Shown: positions 1-8,374 of the stretch, one piece after another
Position numbering within the stretch: position 1 is the stretch's first letter
Layout of the letters: each line of letters starts with the position of its first letter
The notes under the pieces: model-generated
Told to the model about the DNA's origin: nothing
The model's input: the letters and a program-made list of their open reading frames with translations, nothing else
The model's database searches: none
DNA from: a virus
Reading direction: 5' to 3' (one strand)
DNA: 64,000 nt
Virus record (IMG/VR): IMGVR_UViG_3300008963_000002
Span: 1-64,000 of that record
Translations under genes and position numbers: made by a program

Positions 1-387
1 ACTCAATATGTAGAATTAGCTGCCAGAATGTTTGGTGGTTTTATCAACTATACTTTTAACCGTGTCACTAAAAAATTGACTATGGTTCGGTCACCTCGTG
101 GTAATGGCGAACAAGTTCTTCTATGGACTTATAACTTAAAACCAGAATTTGTATTATTGAGTGATTTTCAAATTTCTCAGTGGTTCAGAGATTGTGTGAC
201 TGCAGTTGCCAAAATGATTATTGGTGAAGCACGAGAAAAATTTGCCTCAATTGCTGGTCCACAGGGTGGTACGGCACTAAACGGTGCATCTATGAAAGCC
301 GAAGGTCAGCAGGAAGTTGATAAAGCCATTGATAATTTGAAGTTGTTTGTTGATGGTAGTGCTCCATTAACTTGGGTAATTGGTTAA
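1..387 (+). CDS. Virion structural protein, C-terminal part (5' end outside window)
   Basis: The frame is open from base 1, with in-frame codons before the first ATG at 28, so this is the 3' end of a longer gene and 28 is not its start. The visible 128 residues include a region with several Trp/Phe around a short helix (ISQWFRDC), then an Ala/Gly-rich stretch (EKFASIAGPQGG) and a hydrophobic C-terminus ending in LTWVIG. I associate this C-terminal pattern with a conserved virion protein of marine T4-like phages, possibly a neck or tail-junction protein, but I cannot assign a T4 gene number. The next gene starts immediately after its stop, so the two are co-transcribed. Confidence 0.6.
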   Translation, partial: TQYVELAARMFGGFINYTFNRVTKKLTMVRSPRGNGEQVLLWTYNLKPEFVLLSDFQISQWFRDCVTAVAKMIIGEAREKFASIAGPQGGTALNGASMKAEGQQEVDKAIDNLKLFVDGSAPLTWVIG

Positions 388-675
388 ATGCGAATTGACG
401 AGATAATCACTGAACATCGAATGGTTTGGAAAAGAAACCCACGAACAGGGCAAGTCAAAATGGCTTGGCGGTGCGAGGCTGGACCGAGAAAAAACAAAAC
501 AGTTCCTGATGTTCGGGACTGCTCTAAGCCACTGAATATCGCTCAGGCACAGCGGACTAAGTTAACCCGTGCCAGAACAAAGCCTCAGCAAGCCAGAAAG
601 TCTAAAAAAACAAAACGCGTAAATCCAGCCAGTCGTATTGCTCGTAATCTTAACAAAAGAATGCGTAAGCGTTGA
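388..675 (+). CDS. Small, very basic protein with capsid-targeting-like N-terminus
   Basis: 95 residues, extremely rich in Lys/Arg, especially residues 50-95, which end in MRKR. The ATG directly follows the upstream stop. The N-terminus MRIDEIITE resembles the T4 internal-protein capsid-targeting peptide (MKTYQEFIAE) and ends in an IxE tripeptide like those cut by the T4 prohead protease gp21. A conserved WRCEAGPRK segment and two Cys follow. I recall related small basic proteins in marine T4-like phages, function unknown. The charge and N-terminus suggest a DNA-binding protein packaged in the head; that is inference. Confidence 0.7.
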   Translation: MRIDEIITEHRMVWKRNPRTGQVKMAWRCEAGPRKNKTVPDVRDCSKPLNIAQAQRTKLTRARTKPQQARKSKKTKRVNPASRIARNLNKRMRKR

Positions 676-700
676 CAAACCTTTAATCTTGTAGTAAATT
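672..700 (+). promoter_or_regulatory. Putative sigma70 promoter for the DexA-like gene
   Basis: A perfect TTGACA at 672-677 is followed after 17 bases by TAAATT at 695-700 (4 of 6 match to TATAAT). It overlaps the stop region of the preceding gene and lies just upstream of the start at 710. It would give an early/middle transcript of the nuclease, membrane protein and gp1 kinase genes. Confidence 0.5.
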
Positions 701-709
701 AATACCATT

Positions 710-1237
710 ATGCATATAATGGTAGATATAGAAACCTTGGCAATCACTCCTGATGCATGCATTCTTACAATTGCAGCACAGCAATTTAGCCCGTTTGAAA
801 AGCGGAGCTATAGCGAGTTGCGACACTTTTATGCACGGGTCAGTATTGAAAGCCAGAAAGACAGGAATGTAGAAGAGCATACAGTTGAGTGGTGGGCAAA
901 TCAGTCTGAAATAGCAAAAGAAGAAGCATTTTCAGACAATGATCGTATATCACTCCCCGAAGCACTATCCGAATTGTCTCCATTAATATGGCAAAGTGAC
1001 TTTATGTGGATCAATGATCCAACATTTGAAGTTAATATTTTAGAAAATGCATACCAAAGTTATGATATGCCAATTCCATGGAAGTTTTATTTGGTTCGTG
1101 ATGCAAGAACGGTATATAGTTTGTATCCAGAATTAAAACGACCACAGACAACTCATCACGCATTGGAAGATTGTCGCCGACAAATTGAGATGCTACAACA
1201 AACTTTTACTGATTTAGGTATTGAAAAAATAATATGA
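710..1237 (+). CDS. DexA-like 3'-5' exonuclease (RNase H fold)
   Basis: 175 residues. The N-terminus has the DEDD exonuclease motif I, DIET (D6, E8), followed by a CILTIAAQQF strand as in Rv2179c/DexA-type nucleases. The last motif is present as HHALEDC (H149/H150, D154). The middle motif, usually FD, appears as DPTFE (D103, E107), so one acidic ligand may be substituted. T4 DexA is about 227 residues, so this is shorter. A second ATG three codons in (719) is possible. The expected role is single-strand 3'-5' exonuclease activity in DNA turnover or recombination. The next gene overlaps by 4 bases. Confidence 0.72.
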   Translation: MHIMVDIETLAITPDACILTIAAQQFSPFEKRSYSELRHFYARVSIESQKDRNVEEHTVEWWANQSEIAKEEAFSDNDRISLPEALSELSPLIWQSDFMWINDPTFEVNILENAYQSYDMPIPWKFYLVRDARTVYSLYPELKRPQTTHHALEDCRRQIEMLQQTFTDLGIEKII

Positions 1238-1665
1238 AACCCGAAGATATATCAGAATCGCCGGAAGCACAAAAGTTGGAGTCTGATGTTAAAAAAGAAA
1301 CAAAAGACAAATACGAAAAAAGCACTATGAGCAAGGCTGGCAAACTTGCCATGGAACTGGCCGAAGAAAAGCGGCGACTCAAGCAAGAGTTAGAAGAACT
1401 ACAGACCGAGTATGATGGTGTAAAACCAACCACACCAACCGGAACCCCTGACTGGTATGTCAAGTGGGGAGCAATGATTTTTGCAGTGGTTGGTGTATTT
1501 TTGATTTCTGCGGGATTGCCTATGCCGGGACAGGTAGCATATGTTGTATCAGGCATTGGATGGATCTATGTCGGTATGCAGTGGAGTGATAGAGCAATTA
1601 TGATAGGCTCTGCTATTACTTCTACTGCAGTAATGATGAATATTGTGGAAGTGTTGATTAAATGA
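1234..1665 (+). CDS. Small membrane protein with coiled-coil N-terminus
   Basis: 143 residues. Residues 1-62 are charged and helical, rich in Lys/Glu with heptad-like spacing around 35-60, and predicted to be cytoplasmic. Three hydrophobic segments follow at about 77-95, 100-115 and 121-141. No enzymatic motif is visible. ATG overlaps the stop of the exonuclease gene and its own stop overlaps gp1, so it is translationally coupled in an exonuclease-membrane protein-gp1 unit. Function unknown; it could alter the host membrane or anchor replication enzymes. Confidence 0.7.
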   Translation: MKPEDISESPEAQKLESDVKKETKDKYEKSTMSKAGKLAMELAEEKRRLKQELEELQTEYDGVKPTTPTGTPDWYVKWGAMIFAVVGVFLISAGLPMPGQVAYVVSGIGWIYVGMQWSDRAIMIGSAITSTAVMMNIVEVLIK

Positions 1666-2342
1666 ACGAAAAGAAAGTAATTGCACTGGTTGGATTGATT
1701 GGATCAGGTAAAGACACAGTTGCAGATTATCTGCAAAACATTCATCATTTTCGTAGAGAAAGTTTTGCCAGAACATTAAAGGATGCTGTCTCGTCTATTT
1801 TTGGATGGGATAGAGAAATGTTAGAAGGGCGGACTCAGCATAGTAGAGAGTGGAGAGAAGAAATAGATGAGTGGTGGGCAACTCGCCTTGAGATTCCCAA
1901 TCTAACTCCACGCTGGGTTCTTCAGCATTGGGGCACTGATGTATTAAGAAAACATTTTCATAATGATATATGGGTTGCCAGTTTAGAAAACAAACTCAGA
2001 TCCAACAAAGACAATGTTGTTATTACTGATTGTAGATTTTTGAATGAGATTTTTGCTGTTCAAAATCAAGGTGGTATCGTTGTACGAGTTCAACGCGGAA
2101 AAGATCCAGAGTGGTTATCGGTAGCAAAAACATACAATACGACAAATTCTGCAGAACAACAAGAAAAAGCCAAACAATATCTTGATGAAAATAATGTTCA
2201 TCAAAGTGAATCCGGTTGGGCAGGTTGCAAGTTTGATTACATTTTATATAACAACTTTACACTGACAGAATTATATGATCAGGTTAATGATCTGCTTGAA
2301 GATCACCAGATTTCCACACCGAATCGCCTTTCTGAATTGTAA
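1662..2342 (+). CDS. gp1: Deoxynucleoside monophosphate kinase (T4 gp1)
   Basis: 226 residues. A P-loop, GLIGSGKDT, lies at residues 11-19, followed by the DYL...F.R.SFA..LK pattern typical of T4 gp1-type dNMP kinases. An internal HWGTDVLR motif and a central ITDCRFLNE strand match the family. It phosphorylates dNMPs, including modified ones in T4, to dNDPs for phage DNA synthesis, complementing the nrdA/nrdB genes at the far end of the window. It overlaps the upstream gene by 4 bases, and its 3' end overlaps the convergent minus-strand gene by about 59 bases. Confidence 0.88.
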   Translation: MNEKKVIALVGLIGSGKDTVADYLQNIHHFRRESFARTLKDAVSSIFGWDREMLEGRTQHSREWREEIDEWWATRLEIPNLTPRWVLQHWGTDVLRKHFHNDIWVASLENKLRSNKDNVVITDCRFLNEIFAVQNQGGIVVRVQRGKDPEWLSVAKTYNTTNSAEQQEKAKQYLDENNVHQSESGWAGCKFDYILYNNFTLTELYDQVNDLLEDHQISTPNRLSEL

Positions 2343-2631
2343 TCGTGCAATTCAGACATACTGTCCGTAAATTACTTACTGATACATTCTCTAAATTTCC
2401 ATCTATGTGATACACAAGTGTTTGTGCAGAGTATTTTGCTCTGAATCCACAAACATCACATTTTGTTTTCTTTTTATATCCTGCCTTTTGCCATTTTGGC
2501 TGTGCTGGTTTTATACCACGCTTTTTGCGAATACACGCATAACATTTAGAACGATAATGAACAACATCGTTTTTAATATAGTTAACAGCAGCTAATTTTG
2601 ATTTGCATGCCTGACATAAAGGGCGATTCAT
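2284..2631 (-). CDS. Zinc-binding, degenerate HNH-like protein
   Basis: 115 residues on the minus strand. There are two pairs of CxxC at C6/C9 and C30/C33, then C58/C61 and C92/C95. Between the latter, the stretch HIDGN...N..NLRTVCLNC has the layout of an HNH nuclease core (H-D-N-NL-CxxC) but lacks the usual second His. I recall similar zinc proteins on the opposite strand in marine T4-like phages. It may be a nuclease or a DNA-binding protein derived from one. It is one of only two minus-strand genes here, convergent with gp1 and divergent from the tail sheath gene. Confidence 0.72.
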   Translation of the reverse strand: MNRPLCQACKSKLAAVNYIKNDVVHYRSKCYACIRKKRGIKPAQPKWQKAGYKKKTKCDVCGFRAKYSAQTLVYHIDGNLENVSVSNLRTVCLNCTITIQKGDSVWKSGDLQADH

Positions 2632-2659
2632 AATAATATTTATTAATCAAACCTTTGCA

Positions 2660-2678
2660 AAGGTGTCCCAAACACCTT
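2660..2678. other. Hairpin in the divergent gap before the tail sheath gene
   Basis: AAGGTGT at 2660-2666 pairs with ACACCTT at 2672-2678 around a 5-base loop. It overlaps a perfect 12-base palindrome CCTTTGCAAAGG at 2652-2663, so the two folds exclude each other. A modest T-rich tract follows. It could terminate read-through before the late gp18 promoter. Confidence 0.45.
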
Positions 2679-2694
2679 GTATTTTCGCATTTTT

Positions 2695-2702
2695 AATAAA
2701 TA
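2695..2702 (+). promoter_or_regulatory. Late promoter box for gp18
   Basis: AATAAATA, one mismatch from the T4 late -10 box TATAAATA, lies 28 bases before the gp18 ATG, with an AGAGGAA ribosome site between. The same box recurs before other structural genes in the window, which supports the call. A TATTTATT at 2637-2644 is the same motif on the minus strand, next to the start of the divergent gene. Confidence 0.65.
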
Positions 2703-2730
2703 ATATTAACCCAAACAGAGGAACAAAAAC

Positions 2731-5700
2731 ATGGCATTAATCAGTCCCGGAGTAGAAGTTTCGATTATTGATGAATCAAACTATCTTCCAGCCGCAACTG
2801 CTTCTGTACCGTATATTTTGATTGCAACAGCAGAGAATAAACTCGATCCGAGTGGTACGGCTATAGCGGCTGGCACACTCGCATCAAACGCAAACAACGT
2901 ATATCTTATTAGCAGCCAAAGAGAGTTAATTAACACATTTGGCAATCCAAATTTCTTTCAGACCGCTTCTGGTAGTCCAGTAAATGGTTTTGAATTAAAT
3001 GAGTATGGTCTTCTCGCCGCCCATTCAGTATTGGGAATCAGCAACCGTGCTTATGTACAAAGAGTTGATGTTGACCTCGATGAATTAACTGCTACACTAA
3101 CACGCCCAACAGGCGATGCACCCGATAATAGTTGGTGGTTTGATACAGCAGAAACAACTGTAGGTATTTTTGAGTGGAATGCATCAACAAACGAGTTTAC
3201 TTCTAAAGATGCTCTTTACATCACAGATGATTCAAACTTGTCTTTTGGTATTCCTGTAAGCAGTGTTGGTAGTCGTGGTGACTATGCTGTTGTAGCAATA
3301 AATGCTAATAATCCTGTTTATTTTAAAAATGCTAATAATGCATGGGTATTAGTTGGCTCTGATGCTTGGAAAATATCTTGGCCTACTGTTCAAGGTAGCG
3401 AAACAAACCCTGACCTTACCGTAGGTGACACAATTGAAATAAATGGAATAACAGTCCAAGTTCCATCATCACCTGATGATACGATTGATGGTTTATCAGA
3501 AGCTATAACTTCAGCAAGCATTACAGGTGTCTTTGCTGTTGCAATAAATGGACGCATAGAAATTTATGTTGATTCCACTGCAAGTTCAGATGGCAGCACA
3601 GAGGACGGTGCTATAGATATTTCCGGTAGTGTTTTGGCCGATCTTGGCATTGAAGCAGGAAGATATGTTTCTCCAGAATTACAACAATCACAGCACACAA
3701 AGGTACCAACTTGGAGAGCAAATAGTAAACCGACTGGTTCAGTTTGGCATAAAATTACTCCTGTGAATGAGGGTACAAATTTATCAGTCAAACAATATGA
3801 TGCGTCTTCTGCCGTTTGGAATCTAGTAAATGCTCCGCTGTACGATAGTTTTGTAGAATCTTACTTTAAGTTAGATCCTGCAGGTGGCGGTCGTAATTTG
3901 CCTATCAATACTTTATTCACATTTTACGATATCAATGAAAATAATACATTTACGAATAAATTGTATCGCAATTTCCAAGTGGGTGAAACGGTAATAACTG
4001 GCACAGCCGCTAACGCTACATTAGGTGTTACCAATGCTCAGTTTACTATTAGTGCTAGTCAGGCTGGCTCACAAACACTAACTTCTCCTGTTTCTGTTAC
4101 AGTAAGTGGTGATACCCCAAGTGATTTTGTTGCCGCATTTACTTCGGCTGGTGTAGAAAACACCCGGGCAGAGGTGACATCAGCAGGAACAGTTAGAATT
4201 TCACACACGCAAGGTGGAGTTATAAAGATTGTTGAAACTGTCGGCACAGCATTAAATGACCTTGGTATAACACCTGCAACAGCCGGTGTAGAAGCCGAGA
4301 TGCTAATGAATGGTGATATAGAATGGTACCTCTCTTCTTGGGATGCACTAGAATACACAGCAAGTTCTAATGAACCTGACCAAGCACCAAATGACGGTCG
4401 TAAGTGGTATTATTCTGACATCGGCGATATTGATATTATGGTTCATGATGGCACAACATGGCGTGGATACCGTAATGTCGTTGAAGATATACGGGGCGTT
4501 GACCTGAGTTTAACAGATACAGCCGGTCCTATAGTGTCAACAAATGCACCAACTCAGCAAAGTGACGGCAGTGACCTTGAGTATGGTGACATATGGCTAA
4601 ACAGTTCTGATTTAGAAAATTATCCAGATCTTTATCGTTGGACTTCCGTATTAGGAACAGACCAGTGGGTACCAATTGACAACACTGATCAAACAACGCA
4701 AGATGGTATCGTTTTTGCAGATGCCCGTTGGAGTACAGATAGCTCAGATGATCCAATAGATGATGATATTGCTTCAATTATTGATTTATTAGAGAGTGAT
4801 AATCTTGATCTTGATGCACCAGATCCAGATCTTTACCCATCTGGTACATTATTATTTAATACTCGCCGTTCTGGTTTTAATATTAAGGAATATCGGGTTG
4901 ATTACTTCAATTCCAGTGATTTCCCCGCATACACTGATGAAAACCCAGATGCATGGGTAACAGTTTCTGGAAATAGAAGTGACGGATCACCTTATATGGG
5001 TCGTTATGCAGTAAGAAAAATAGTTACAGACGCTATGAAATCTGCAATTGATAGCAACACAGAAATCCGAGAGGATCAGCGTCAATTTAATCTTATTGCC
5101 TCACCCGGATATCCTGAGTTAATTCCAAACATGGTTGCACTCAACAACGAGCGTGATAATACCGCTTTTGTTATTGGTGACACACCACTTCGTTTGTCAC
5201 CAGATAGCAACACTGTTCAGTCATGGGCTAATGGTGAAGATGCAGATGGATATGGAATTGATGAAGCATTGACGTCAAATGATCCATATCTTGGTGTATT
5301 CTACCCAGCATGTCAAACAAATGATTTGTCAGGTGCAACTGTAGTTCAGCCAGCAAGTCATATGATGCTTCGTACTATTGTTAGAAATGATAATGTTGCT
5401 TATCCATGGCTTGCACCAGCAGGTCCACGTCGTGGTACAGTAGATAATGCTGCAAGATTAGGATATGTTGATGTTGATACTGGAGAATTTGTACAATCAG
5501 GGTTAACCGGTGGTCTTAAGGATACGTTATACGAAAATAACGTTAACCCAATTACCTTGATTCCTGCTTCTGGTATCACAAACTTTGGTAACAAAACTAC
5601 ACAAGGCACACCAAGTGCTCTTGACCGTATCAATGTTGCTCGACTTGTCGCGTTCATTCGTGACAGATTGGGTGAAATTGGTAACCAATTCTTGTTTGAG

Positions 5701-5973
5701 CCAAATGACACAATCACAAGAAATGAAATTAAAGGTTCTGTAGAATCTTTGATGAATGATTTGTTAGCCAAGCGAGGAATATACGATTACCTTGTTGTTT
5801 GTGATAATAGCAACAACACACCAGAGCGTATTGATCGTAATGAGTTGTATGTTGATATTGCAATAGAGCCAGTAAAAGCAGTGGAATTTATTTTTATTCC
5901 GGTTCGGATTAAAAATACAGGCGAAATTTCCTCAGGGAATATTGCATCATCCAGAACAATTCAAGACACATAA
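2731..5973 (+). CDS. gp18: Contractile tail sheath protein (T4 gp18), very long
   Basis: 1080 residues against about 660 in T4. The N-terminus (MALISPGVEVSIIDES) and the first 110 residues are typical of sheath proteins. So is the C-terminal third, with its conserved domain containing RINVARL, FLFEPND and the LAKRGIYDYLVVCDN region. The extra length lies between about residues 130 and 760. It is rich in Gly/Thr/Ser/Asp and looks like several beta-sandwich insertions, with two segments sharing a 'GDT...I.G..' then 'DLGI' pattern. Such insertions would project from the sheath surface. Expressed from the late box at 2695, with a strong terminator after the stop. Confidence 0.93.
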   Translation: MALISPGVEVSIIDESNYLPAATASVPYILIATAENKLDPSGTAIAAGTLASNANNVYLISSQRELINTFGNPNFFQTASGSPVNGFELNEYGLLAAHSVLGISNRAYVQRVDVDLDELTATLTRPTGDAPDNSWWFDTAETTVGIFEWNASTNEFTSKDALYITDDSNLSFGIPVSSVGSRGDYAVVAINANNPVYFKNANNAWVLVGSDAWKISWPTVQGSETNPDLTVGDTIEINGITVQVPSSPDDTIDGLSEAITSASITGVFAVAINGRIEIYVDSTASSDGSTEDGAIDISGSVLADLGIEAGRYVSPELQQSQHTKVPTWRANSKPTGSVWHKITPVNEGTNLSVKQYDASSAVWNLVNAPLYDSFVESYFKLDPAGGGRNLPINTLFTFYDINENNTFTNKLYRNFQVGETVITGTAANATLGVTNAQFTISASQAGSQTLTSPVSVTVSGDTPSDFVAAFTSAGVENTRAEVTSAGTVRISHTQGGVIKIVETVGTALNDLGITPATAGVEAEMLMNGDIEWYLSSWDALEYTASSNEPDQAPNDGRKWYYSDIGDIDIMVHDGTTWRGYRNVVEDIRGVDLSLTDTAGPIVSTNAPTQQSDGSDLEYGDIWLNSSDLENYPDLYRWTSVLGTDQWVPIDNTDQTTQDGIVFADARWSTDSSDDPIDDDIASIIDLLESDNLDLDAPDPDLYPSGTLLFNTRRSGFNIKEYRVDYFNSSDFPAYTDENPDAWVTVSGNRSDGSPYMGRYAVRKIVTDAMKSAIDSNTEIREDQRQFNLIASPGYPELIPNMVALNNERDNTAFVIGDTPLRLSPDSNTVQSWANGEDADGYGIDEALTSNDPYLGVFYPACQTNDLSGATVVQPASHMMLRTIVRNDNVAYPWLAPAGPRRGTVDNAARLGYVDVDTGEFVQSGLTGGLKDTLYENNVNPITLIPASGITNFGNKTTQGTPSALDRINVARLVAFIRDRLGEIGNQFLFEPNDTITRNEIKGSVESLMNDLLAKRGIYDYLVVCDNSNNTPERIDRNELYVDIAIEPVKAVEFIFIPVRIKNTGEISSGNIASSRTIQDT

Positions 5974-5994
5974 GTTGTTGTTTATAAATGTAAA

Positions 5995-6020
5995 ACAGGG
6001 CCAAAAGGCCCTGTTTTTTT
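5995..6020 (+). terminator. Rho-independent terminator after gp18
   Basis: ACAGGGCC at 5995-6002 and GGCCCTGT at 6007-6014 form a perfect 8-bp stem with an AAAA loop, followed by a run of seven T. It separates the gp18 unit from the gp19 late promoter 14 bases downstream. Confidence 0.93.
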
Positions 6021-6033
6021 GTCTTTAGTTTTT

Positions 6034-6041
6034 GATAAATA
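6034..6041 (+). promoter_or_regulatory. Late promoter box for gp19
   Basis: GATAAATA, one mismatch from the T4 late box, lies 24 bases before the gp19 ATG and just after the gp18 terminator. A GGGAGACAAAA ribosome site follows. Its position between a terminator and a structural gene makes this one of the better-supported late boxes. Confidence 0.7.
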
Positions 6042-6065
6042 ATTGAGACAAGGGAGACAAAATAT

Positions 6066-6683
6066 ATGGCCGTTTCATCATTATCAAGAATGACAGTGCC
6101 TTTGGCAAGTGATCAGAGTGCTAATAACCAAGGACTCTTGATGCCAAAACTCAAGTATCGCTTTAGAGTGTTATTTGAAAACTTTGGTATTTCAACGCCA
6201 AAAACAGAACTAACCAAACAGGTTATGACATTTGACCGCCCAAACGTAGAGTTTGACGATATTACAATTGATCTATATAACTCTAAAATGCGTTTAGCCG
6301 GTAAGCATACGTGGCAGGACGTTACAGTTGAGATGCGTGACGACGCTTCTGGTACTATTGCCAGACTTGTTGGTGAGCAACTGCAGCGACAAATGGATTT
6401 CATGGAACAGGCATCAGCATCATCAGGTATTGATTATAAGTTCCTTACTCGTTGTGAAATGCTTGATGGCGGCAACGGTGCCAATGAACCACAGGTTCTT
6501 GAGACATGGGAACTTTATGGTTGCTATATAACCAGTGCCAACTATAACCAACTTGACTATGCTACAAGTGATGTACAAACAGTTTCAATGACACTTCGTT
6601 TTGACAACGCACTACAGACACCACTTGGTGATGGCGTTGGTTCAAGTGTTGGTAGAACATTGGGCGAAGTTGTAACTGGCTAA
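6066..6683 (+). CDS. gp19: Tail tube protein (T4 gp19)
   Basis: 205 residues, slightly longer than T4 gp19 (163). It has the family's pattern: KYRFRVLFENFG near residue 28, then FDRPNVEFDDITIDLYNSK, and a C-terminal half with YGCYI and the VQTVSMTLRFDNA strand. It polymerises into hexameric rings forming the inner tube inside the gp18 sheath. It has its own late promoter and is followed after 2 bases by a second tube-like gene. Confidence 0.9.
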   Translation: MAVSSLSRMTVPLASDQSANNQGLLMPKLKYRFRVLFENFGISTPKTELTKQVMTFDRPNVEFDDITIDLYNSKMRLAGKHTWQDVTVEMRDDASGTIARLVGEQLQRQMDFMEQASASSGIDYKFLTRCEMLDGGNGANEPQVLETWELYGCYITSANYNQLDYATSDVQTVSMTLRFDNALQTPLGDGVGSSVGRTLGEVVTG

Positions 6684-6685
6684 TC

Positions 6686-8005
6686 GTGTCATTTTTTCGT
6701 GACTTTTTTAGTGGGTTTGTCGCTCGGGATAACCTAAGAGACGCACAGCATGCTCATAAGACGTTTACCTCAAACAATTATGAGCTTGCTCCGCGTAATA
6801 AATTTCTATTTCATGTTTATTTTACTCTTAATACGGAGATTCCCGGGCTTCGTTCTGTCTTTGGGCAGGATGAACAATCTACAATTGGGCTATTAGTTAA
6901 AACAACTGATCTGCCAAGTTACGCAATAGACAGTGACACATACAACCAATACAATCGTAAGCGTATTGTTCAAAAGAAAATAGAGTATAATCCTATTGAA
7001 ATGACGTTTCATGATGATGCGTCAGACTTAACAAGACGGTTATGGTACAACTATTTCAGTTATTACTATCGTGACCCGAGCCAAGGTTATGGTAGTGCTG
7101 GTGCAATTTCAGAAGACCCCGGATTTACATACTCAGAAAGAGACATATATTCTCCAGAAAGAAAAGCAAATGATTGGGGTTTTTATGGCGAAGGGTTTGG
7201 TTCTGGTGGTGAGTTAATTCCAAAACCTGCATTTTTTCGTGATATAACAATCTATGGGTTTAACCAACATCGCTGGGCAAGTTATGTTTTGATAAACCCT
7301 CTTATTACTGAATGGAATCATGATCGGTATGATTATAGTGCAGGTGAAGGCATTATGGAAAATCGTCTGCGTGTTTCGTATGAATCTGTAAAATATTATT
7401 CTGGTTTGATTGGTGTAGACGGCAACTCTACAACGGTTCCTGGATTTGGCAACCCAACACATTACGACAAAGTTACGAGTCCCAACTCCAGACCCGGCGG
7501 AAATCAAACTGTGTTTGGTCAGGGTGGATTAGTAGATTCTGGTTTAAGTGTTGTAGATGACCTTGCTAATGGCGATATATTAGGAGCAATCCAAACCGCT
7601 GGGCGAGCAAGGGAAACATTCAGCGATTCCGACATTGGAGACATTGCAAAAGAAGAAGCAACCGCAGCAGCAATTTCCACTGCAACCGGCGTGGCCGCTG
7701 GTGTTGTTGGCTCAGTTGCACAAAGAACAAGCCAAAACAGTTCTGAAAGTTTTAATGTCCCCACCCCCAATTCTGATACGATAATACAACAATCAGACGG
7801 CACTTTTGTTAGAAAAGAGTCTGGTGGGGGGAGAACAGAATCGTTGGGGGCAAGACCTGAACCAACTGCGACAACCTCTCCTGCCCAAAATACGTCTGGA
7901 ACCACAACAACTCTTCCAATCGCTTTTCCGGCTGAGCCACCAGAAGATATACCAGAAGGTGAGCCCTTAACGCCATTAAATAATGCCAATGGTGAAAATG
8001 AGTAA
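6686..8005 (+). CDS. Second tail-tube-like structural protein with long disordered tail
   Basis: 439 residues, starting at GTG two bases after the gp19 stop. Residues 1-235 contain a gp19-like layout: an N-terminal PRNKFLFHVYF strand, the VKTTDLPSYAID segment and the KKIEYNPIEMTFHDDASD pattern. The remaining 200 residues are low-complexity (Gly, Thr, Pro, Ser, Glu) and probably disordered. I interpret it as a tube-related protein, perhaps at the tail end or baseplate junction as in other marine T4-like phages. T4 itself has no direct counterpart of this size. Confidence 0.75.
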   Translation: MSFFRDFFSGFVARDNLRDAQHAHKTFTSNNYELAPRNKFLFHVYFTLNTEIPGLRSVFGQDEQSTIGLLVKTTDLPSYAIDSDTYNQYNRKRIVQKKIEYNPIEMTFHDDASDLTRRLWYNYFSYYYRDPSQGYGSAGAISEDPGFTYSERDIYSPERKANDWGFYGEGFGSGGELIPKPAFFRDITIYGFNQHRWASYVLINPLITEWNHDRYDYSAGEGIMENRLRVSYESVKYYSGLIGVDGNSTTVPGFGNPTHYDKVTSPNSRPGGNQTVFGQGGLVDSGLSVVDDLANGDILGAIQTAGRARETFSDSDIGDIAKEEATAAAISTATGVAAGVVGSVAQRTSQNSSESFNVPTPNSDTIIQQSDGTFVRKESGGGRTESLGARPEPTATTSPAQNTSGTTTTLPIAFPAEPPEDIPEGEPLTPLNNANGENE

Positions 8006-8014
8006 ATTGGTACA

Positions 8015-8374
8015 ATGAATTCAGTAAATGACCGTAATCCACGAATTGATAACGCTGCAAGAGTACAAGATGCGTTTCGGGAATACTCTGTTAATGTAGA
8101 TGCTAATCAATATGACAGAGTCTTTAGTTTCTTTAAGAAAAGATTTCAAGCAGAAAAACCGGCAGCATCTTTTACAGCAGAATTGTTCAGAGTAGCAGAC
8201 ACCAATCAACGTTCTATTGATTCATTATTAGAAGAATTTGAAAAGAGTTCTGATGAACAAATACCAGTTCTTTTGGCTTTTTATTTAAACACTATCAGAA
8301 ATAAATCAACATATTTGGGCGTGTCCGCACAATTGGTGCCGCCAGTTGGAGTAGCACGTAACATCCGGGCATGA
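8015..8374 (+). CDS. Conserved structural-region protein, function unknown
   Basis: 119 residues, mostly alpha-helical by composition, with an aromatic/charged motif VFSFFKKRF near residue 42 and a hydrophobic C-terminal segment including LLAFYLN. I recall homologues beside gp4 in marine T4-like phages. No catalytic motif is visible. The stop overlaps the ATG of gp4 by 4 bases, and the gene sits between tail-tube and head-completion genes, so a minor virion or assembly role is likely. This is inference from position. Confidence 0.65.
   Translation: MNSVNDRNPRIDNAARVQDAFREYSVNVDANQYDRVFSFFKKRFQAEKPAASFTAELFRVADTNQRSIDSLLEEFEKSSDEQIPVLLAFYLNTIRNKSTYLGVSAQLVPPVGVARNIRA

Noticed and set aside
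7519-7989. 156-codon minus-strand frame opposite the second tube-like gene
   Set aside because: Antisense to low-complexity coding sequence; composition is a shadow of the plus strand.
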